Part shown: positions 13,957-17,046 of the stretch, piece after piece
Layout: every line of letters starts with the position of its first letter
How positions within the stretch are numbered: position 1 is the first letter of the stretch
Source: DATKZB01 sp035528235
GTDB taxonomy: Bacteria > Planctomycetota > Phycisphaerae > FEN-1346
DNA: 17,046 nt
Assembly: GCA_035528235.1 (NCBI GenBank)
Contig: DATKZB010000256.1
Location: forward strand, 1 to 17,046
Reading direction: 5' to 3'
Translations under genes and position numbers: made by a program
Notes under the pieces: model-generated
The model's database searches: none
Seen by the model: the letters and a program-made list of their open reading frames with translations, nothing else
Told to the model about the DNA's origin: nothing

Positions 13957-13972
13957 GGGTGGCGCGTGCCGT

Positions 13973-14058
13973 CGTTTAGCCGCGGCCGGTACGGCCGCGG
14001 GCGGTGCCGATGGATGCTCGACGGCCCGTCTCGTCGCCGTGCCGGCGACGGCTAAACG
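13973..14058. repeat. Two facing CGTTTAGC stem-loops between convergent genes
   Basis: On the + strand 13973-13999 is CGTTTAGC, stem CGCGGCC, loop GGTAC, stem GGCCGCG. On the - strand 14058-14032 is CGTTTAGC, stem CGTCGCC, loop GGCAC, stem GGCGACG. The outer CGTTTAGCCG/CGGCTAAACG arms also form an inverted repeat. The first follows the TPR-like gene by 46 nt, the second follows the sulfatase stop by 22 nt, each in the sense direction of that gene. Confidence 0.75.
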
Positions 14059-14080
14059 TCGCGCGGGGCGGGCGGCGGGG

Positions 14081-15550
14081 CTACGGCGCCAGGCCGAGGC
14101 GCTGGAACTGCTCGGCTGGGGCGTCGGTCTCTTTCAGCAGCCGCACGAGATGGGCGATCATCCGCTGCTCGACCGTCTCGTCGCGGATGGGCTGCTGCTG
14201 GAGCGGGTCGGCCTCCAGGTCGAACAGCATCGTGCCGAAACCGTGGGCGTTGGTCCAGGCGCGGGCCGGTATCTTCATCAGCCGGCACCCCTTGGTGAAC
14301 GCGAACGGCTGGGCCAGGGCGATGTCCTGCAACTCCTGGACGGCGAACGTGCGGCGCATGTGCGCCGGCATGAGGGTGTACTCGAAGAGCGGCCCGTTGT
14401 CGTCGCGGACCGGTGCACGCATGTACACGTACCGGCCGTCGGTCACGTTGACGTGTCCCCCGTGCAGGCCGAAGAGGCCGGCCTCGCGCACGGGGGCGTC
14501 GCGGGCGATCGTCTCCCTCAGGGCTTTGCCCTGCACGTCCGGCGGGATGGCCACGCCGAAATATTCCAGCAGCGTCGGCGCCAGATCGATCGTCTGGACC
14601 ATCGCCTGGCGCCGCTCGCCGCGCACGCCGCATCGCGGGTCCCAGATGAACAGCGGCGCGTGGGCCACCTCGTTGTAGAACGGCATCGAGCACTTGCCCC
14701 ACCAGTCGTGTTCGCTGATGAGGAACCCGTGGTCGGTGTTCACGATGAGCATCGTGTCGCGCCACAGGTCCAGTTCGTCGAAGAGGTCGAGCACCTTCCC
14801 CAGGTACGCGTCGCACATCGAGTGCAGGGCGGCGCTCATGAGGCGCATATGCTGCACGGCCTCGGGCGGTTCGGTCACGCGGCCGTAGGGCGGCCAGTCG
14901 AACACGGGACCGTCGTACGCGTGCGGATAGAGGTCGTGGAACCGCTCGGGGCTGAAGTACGGTTCGTGCGGGTCGAACGTCTCGATGTGCAGCAGCCAGT
15001 TGTCTTCCTGGTGATTGGTTCGCAGAAACTCCAGGCCCTTGCGGAAGGTCTTGGGCTGCGGCTGGTCCTCTTCCTTTTCCATATACATCCGATTGACCCA
15101 GTCCTGCCGCCGCCACTTCGGGTCGCGCTGCTTATCGAGGACGGCGGGAAACTCGATGTCCCCGCGCAGGTCGGCCATCCACGGGTCGCCCTCCTGCCCG
15201 CGCGAGCACCGCCACGAACTGTACCGGGTGTGATAGGTGGCGCCGCCCTCTTCCCAGTAGTGATAGTGGTCGCTGACGAGGTGGGTGCAGACGCCGGCCT
15301 CTTTGAGGAGTTCGGGCATCGAGTCGTCGAACGGTTCCAGAGGCCCCCAACTTCGGTGCAGGAAGTTGTAGCGGCCCGTGTGGAGTTCACGCCGCGCGGG
15401 CATGCACGGCATGCTGCCCACGTAACAGGTGTCGAACGTGGCGGTGCGCTCGGCCAGGCGGCGGAAGTTGGGTGTTTGGACCCAGTCGCAGCCGTAGGGT
15501 TCGAGCAAGCGGCGGTTGAGCGAGTCGAACATGACGATGACGGCTCTCAT
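14081..15550 (-). CDS. Sulfatase family protein (alkaline phosphatase superfamily), no signal peptide
   Basis: The protein (489 aa) should hydrolyse sulfate (or phosphonate/phosphate) esters. Its formylglycine motif is CMPAR, with Cys49 followed by Pro51 and Arg53 and then RELHTGR, so it needs a maturase to convert the cysteine. Metal-binding residues are visible at Asp9 in VMFDSLNR and in NTDHGFLISEHDWWGK. IETFDPHEPYFSP is also typical. The FDSLNRR opening, in place of the usual DDLG, places it in a branch near phosphonate monoester hydrolases. The N-terminus MRAVIVMFDSL goes straight into the first core strand, so it is probably cytoplasmic, unlike most planctomycete sulfatases. ATG 15550 has AGGAGG 4 nt upstream. 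The substrate cannot be named and no maturase is in the window. Confidence 0.88.
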   Translation of the reverse strand: MRAVIVMFDSLNRRLLEPYGCDWVQTPNFRRLAERTATFDTCYVGSMPCMPARRELHTGRYNFLHRSWGPLEPFDDSMPELLKEAGVCTHLVSDHYHYWEEGGATYHTRYSSWRCSRGQEGDPWMADLRGDIEFPAVLDKQRDPKWRRQDWVNRMYMEKEEDQPQPKTFRKGLEFLRTNHQEDNWLLHIETFDPHEPYFSPERFHDLYPHAYDGPVFDWPPYGRVTEPPEAVQHMRLMSAALHSMCDAYLGKVLDLFDELDLWRDTMLIVNTDHGFLISEHDWWGKCSMPFYNEVAHAPLFIWDPRCGVRGERRQAMVQTIDLAPTLLEYFGVAIPPDVQGKALRETIARDAPVREAGLFGLHGGHVNVTDGRYVYMRAPVRDDNGPLFEYTLMPAHMRRTFAVQELQDIALAQPFAFTKGCRLMKIPARAWTNAHGFGTMLFDLEADPLQQQPIRDETVEQRMIAHLVRLLKETDAPAEQFQRLGLAP

Positions 15551-15622
15551 GGGGCCTCCTGTGGTTGGGGTCGGGGGTCATTGTAGGCGGCCGGCGGCGG
15601 GGTCTCCAACGGTTTTTGCGGC

Positions 15623-15722
15623 GTAGCGGCTCGGGTGGCATGCCCAGGCCGCCGTTGCCTGGGCATGTTCCGTGGCCCGCGTGCGACATGCCCACGCCAG
15701 CAGCGGCGTGGGCATGCCACCC
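15623..15722. repeat. Compound palindromic element, GTAG-headed, with alternative pairings
   Basis: Outer arms GGGTGGCATGCCCA (15633-15646) and its exact complement (15709-15722) enclose two hairpins: CATGCCCAGGC (15639-15649)/15657-15667, and CATGCCCACGCC (15687-15698)/15705-15716. GTAG stands at 15623-15626. The inner hairpins use part of the outer arms, so the element can fold as one long stem or two short ones. It occupies the 295-bp divergent gap between the sulfatase and CAP genes. Confidence 0.8.
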
Positions 15723-15766
15723 AGGAGTGTGGGGCTTGCCAGAAGATCTTGGCGCCCGCTCGGCTG

Positions 15767-15795
15767 TTGAAACGGCCGCCCCAGCCGTATAAAGT
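15767..15795 (+). promoter_or_regulatory. Candidate promoter for the CAP-domain gene
   Basis: TTGAAA (15767-15772) stands 17 bp before TAAAGT (15790-15795), within GTATAAAGT; read as TATAAA (15788-15793) the spacer is 15 bp. The start codon is 50 bp downstream. Confidence 0.45.
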
Positions 15796-15845
15796 ACCGA
15801 GCCCGGCGTGTGGCGCCGGCGTCCTGGACGATCGAAGGGATTCGC

Positions 15846-17046
15846 ATGCCGAAGACGGCGTTTCGACGGCTGTCCATCCTGGTCGTGCTGGCCGCGACGG
15901 CCTCGGCGTCACTCGGGGCCGAGCCGGTCGCCGTTACGCCCCAGCAGCGCAAGGAAATGACGGCGCTCGCCAGGCAGGCCCTCGCCGCCGATGCGGTCGC
16001 GTCGGACAAGGCTGTCGACGCCCTCAAGGCGCTGGGCGAGCCCGCCAAGCCGCGCCTCGTCAGTGCGCTCAAGGAACTGCTGGTGCGCGGCCGGACGGCC
16101 GTCGGCGTGGCCAAGCGCCGCGTGAGCGACCCCGAGAAGGCCAGGCAACTGGAGGCCGAGATCACCGAGGTCCGTGCGGCGGCCCTCGCCAACATCGCCA
16201 AACTCGAGAAGGGCGAGCCCGTCCGTCTGGCCCACGAGTACTACGAGAAACTCGGGCCCATGCTCGACCTGCTGAACAAGGTGCAGGAGGTCCGTCACGC
16301 CGTCTACACGAGCATGAAGCGCCGGGCCCGGCTGGTCGCCCTGTGGCAGGAGGTGGGCGGCGAGGACCGCCGCATCAGCGCCGAGGGCGAGGCGACGCTG
16401 AAGACCGACGCCGAGGCCGTCCTGGGCATGTCGCCGGAGGCGGTCGCGGCGATTCCCGAGTTCGGCCAGGGCGATGCGCCCTCCGACCCCGCCGCCTGGC
16501 AACTCTGGTTCTACGACGCCTGCCGACGCATCGAGGCGTACAACGCGTCGCTGGCCGGCCAGATGAGCGCGGCCGAGGCCGAGAACGTCCGGTTGCTCAA
16601 CACGTACCGCGAGATGCTCGGCACCCTGCCGCTGGAGGTCGACGCCCGGTTGCTCCAGAGCGCGCGGCGGCACTCGAAGGAGATGGTCGAGAAGGGGTAC
16701 TTCGCGCACGAGTCGCCCACGCCGTCCGAAAAGAGCCACGCCCAGCGGATGGCCAACGCCGGCTACTCCAGCGGGTACAGCGAGAACATCGCGGCCGGCA
16801 ACCGCGGCGGGCGCGGCGTCTTCTGGATGTGGTTCGACAGCCCGGGCCACCACAAGAACATGGTCAACGCAGGCAGCAAGGCCATGGGCGTCGGGGCGTG
16901 GGGATCGACGTGGACCCAGAACTTCGGCACCGGCCAGCGCCTGATGCTGCTGGACACCGACGAGCGCAAGAAGGTCGTCGTCAAGGGCGACATCCTGCCG
17001 CCGCGTGGCTCGGGCGTTGCGTTGTTGGGTCGTAAGCAGCCGGTGG
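15846..17046 (+). CDS. Secreted CAP/SCP-domain protein (cut by window end)
   Basis: From ATG 15846, with AAGGGA just upstream, the frame stays open to the end of the window (about 400 codons seen). A signal peptide covers residues 1-23 (FRRLSILVVLAATASASLGA). Residues of about 25-250 are charged and helical (Ala/Glu/Lys/Arg-rich) and match no family that I recognise. Residues of about 255-380 are a CAP domain (cysteine-rich secretory/antigen 5/PR-1 fold): RHSKEMVEKGYFAHESP with His276 and His288, SSGYSENIAAGN, then FWMWFDSPGHHKNMVNAG with His335, and GVGAWGSTWTQNFG. Bacterial CAP proteins are secreted or attached to the envelope, and their roles are mostly undefined. The protein appears to continue after GRKQPV. 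Confidence 0.85.
   Translation, partial: MPKTAFRRLSILVVLAATASASLGAEPVAVTPQQRKEMTALARQALAADAVASDKAVDALKALGEPAKPRLVSALKELLVRGRTAVGVAKRRVSDPEKARQLEAEITEVRAAALANIAKLEKGEPVRLAHEYYEKLGPMLDLLNKVQEVRHAVYTSMKRRARLVALWQEVGGEDRRISAEGEATLKTDAEAVLGMSPEAVAAIPEFGQGDAPSDPAAWQLWFYDACRRIEAYNASLAGQMSAAEAENVRLLNTYREMLGTLPLEVDARLLQSARRHSKEMVEKGYFAHESPTPSEKSHAQRMANAGYSSGYSENIAAGNRGGRGVFWMWFDSPGHHKNMVNAGSKAMGVGAWGSTWTQNFGTGQRLMLLDTDERKKVVVKGDILPPRGSGVALLGRKQPV

Overview
This is GC-rich DNA (about 70% by eye) with GTG/ATG starts, clear AGGAGG-type ribosome binding sites, several secreted proteins and many GC-rich palindromes between genes. The gene set is a 2-oxoacid:ferredoxin oxidoreductase, a sulfatase without a signal peptide, a secreted glycoside-hydrolase-like protein, HEAT-like and TPR-like secreted proteins, and a PocR-GAF-SpoIIE phosphatase. 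Together these suggest a Planctomycetota bacterium, perhaps of the Phycisphaerae. That is an inference from gene content and style; there is no rRNA or other marker in the window.

Layout. 1-268: end of an insertion sequence (N-terminus of an ISNCY/IS1202-like transposase plus two terminal direct repeats). 290-6343: the three core subunits of a branched-chain-type 2-oxoacid:ferredoxin oxidoreductase, all on the + strand but separated by unrelated genes: alpha (400-1476), a secreted esterase with an apparent frameshift (1551-2467), beta (2514-3269), a Tat-type superoxide dismutase on the - strand (3495-4217), a GH5-like protein (4339-5760), then gamma (5783-6343). 6433-7347: secreted HEAT-like protein. 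7562-10381 (-): nadA followed by a PocR/GAF/PP2C phosphatase. 10629-12133 (+): a phosphate acyltransferase and an ACT-domain protein whose start and stop codons overlap. 12299-13926 (+): secreted helical-repeat protein with a C-terminal domain broken by a frameshift. 14081-15550 (-): sulfatase. 15846-17046 (+): secreted CAP/SCP protein that runs off the window.

How the genes may work together. The oxidoreductase would turn branched-chain 2-oxoacids (or a similar substrate) into acyl-CoA and reduced ferredoxin, and the phosphate acyltransferase could turn acyl-CoA into acyl-phosphate. No acyl kinase or ferredoxin subunit is visible here. NadA supplies NAD precursor. The esterase, GH-like protein and sulfatase fit a life on polymeric organic matter.

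The least ordinary signals are (1) the interleaved oxidoreductase locus; (2) three 27-nt stem-loops downstream of stop codons, all in the sense direction of the preceding gene, sharing the head CGTTTAGC and showing a double compensatory change in the stem; (3) GTAG-headed palindromes that resemble REP elements; (4) a second, well-placed start site inside the superoxide dismutase gene that would remove its export signal; and (5) two apparent frameshifts near the 3' ends of secreted-protein genes. I do not see a clear new defence or biosynthetic system. No intergenic stretch exceeds 300 bases; all gaps over 100 bases are described below.
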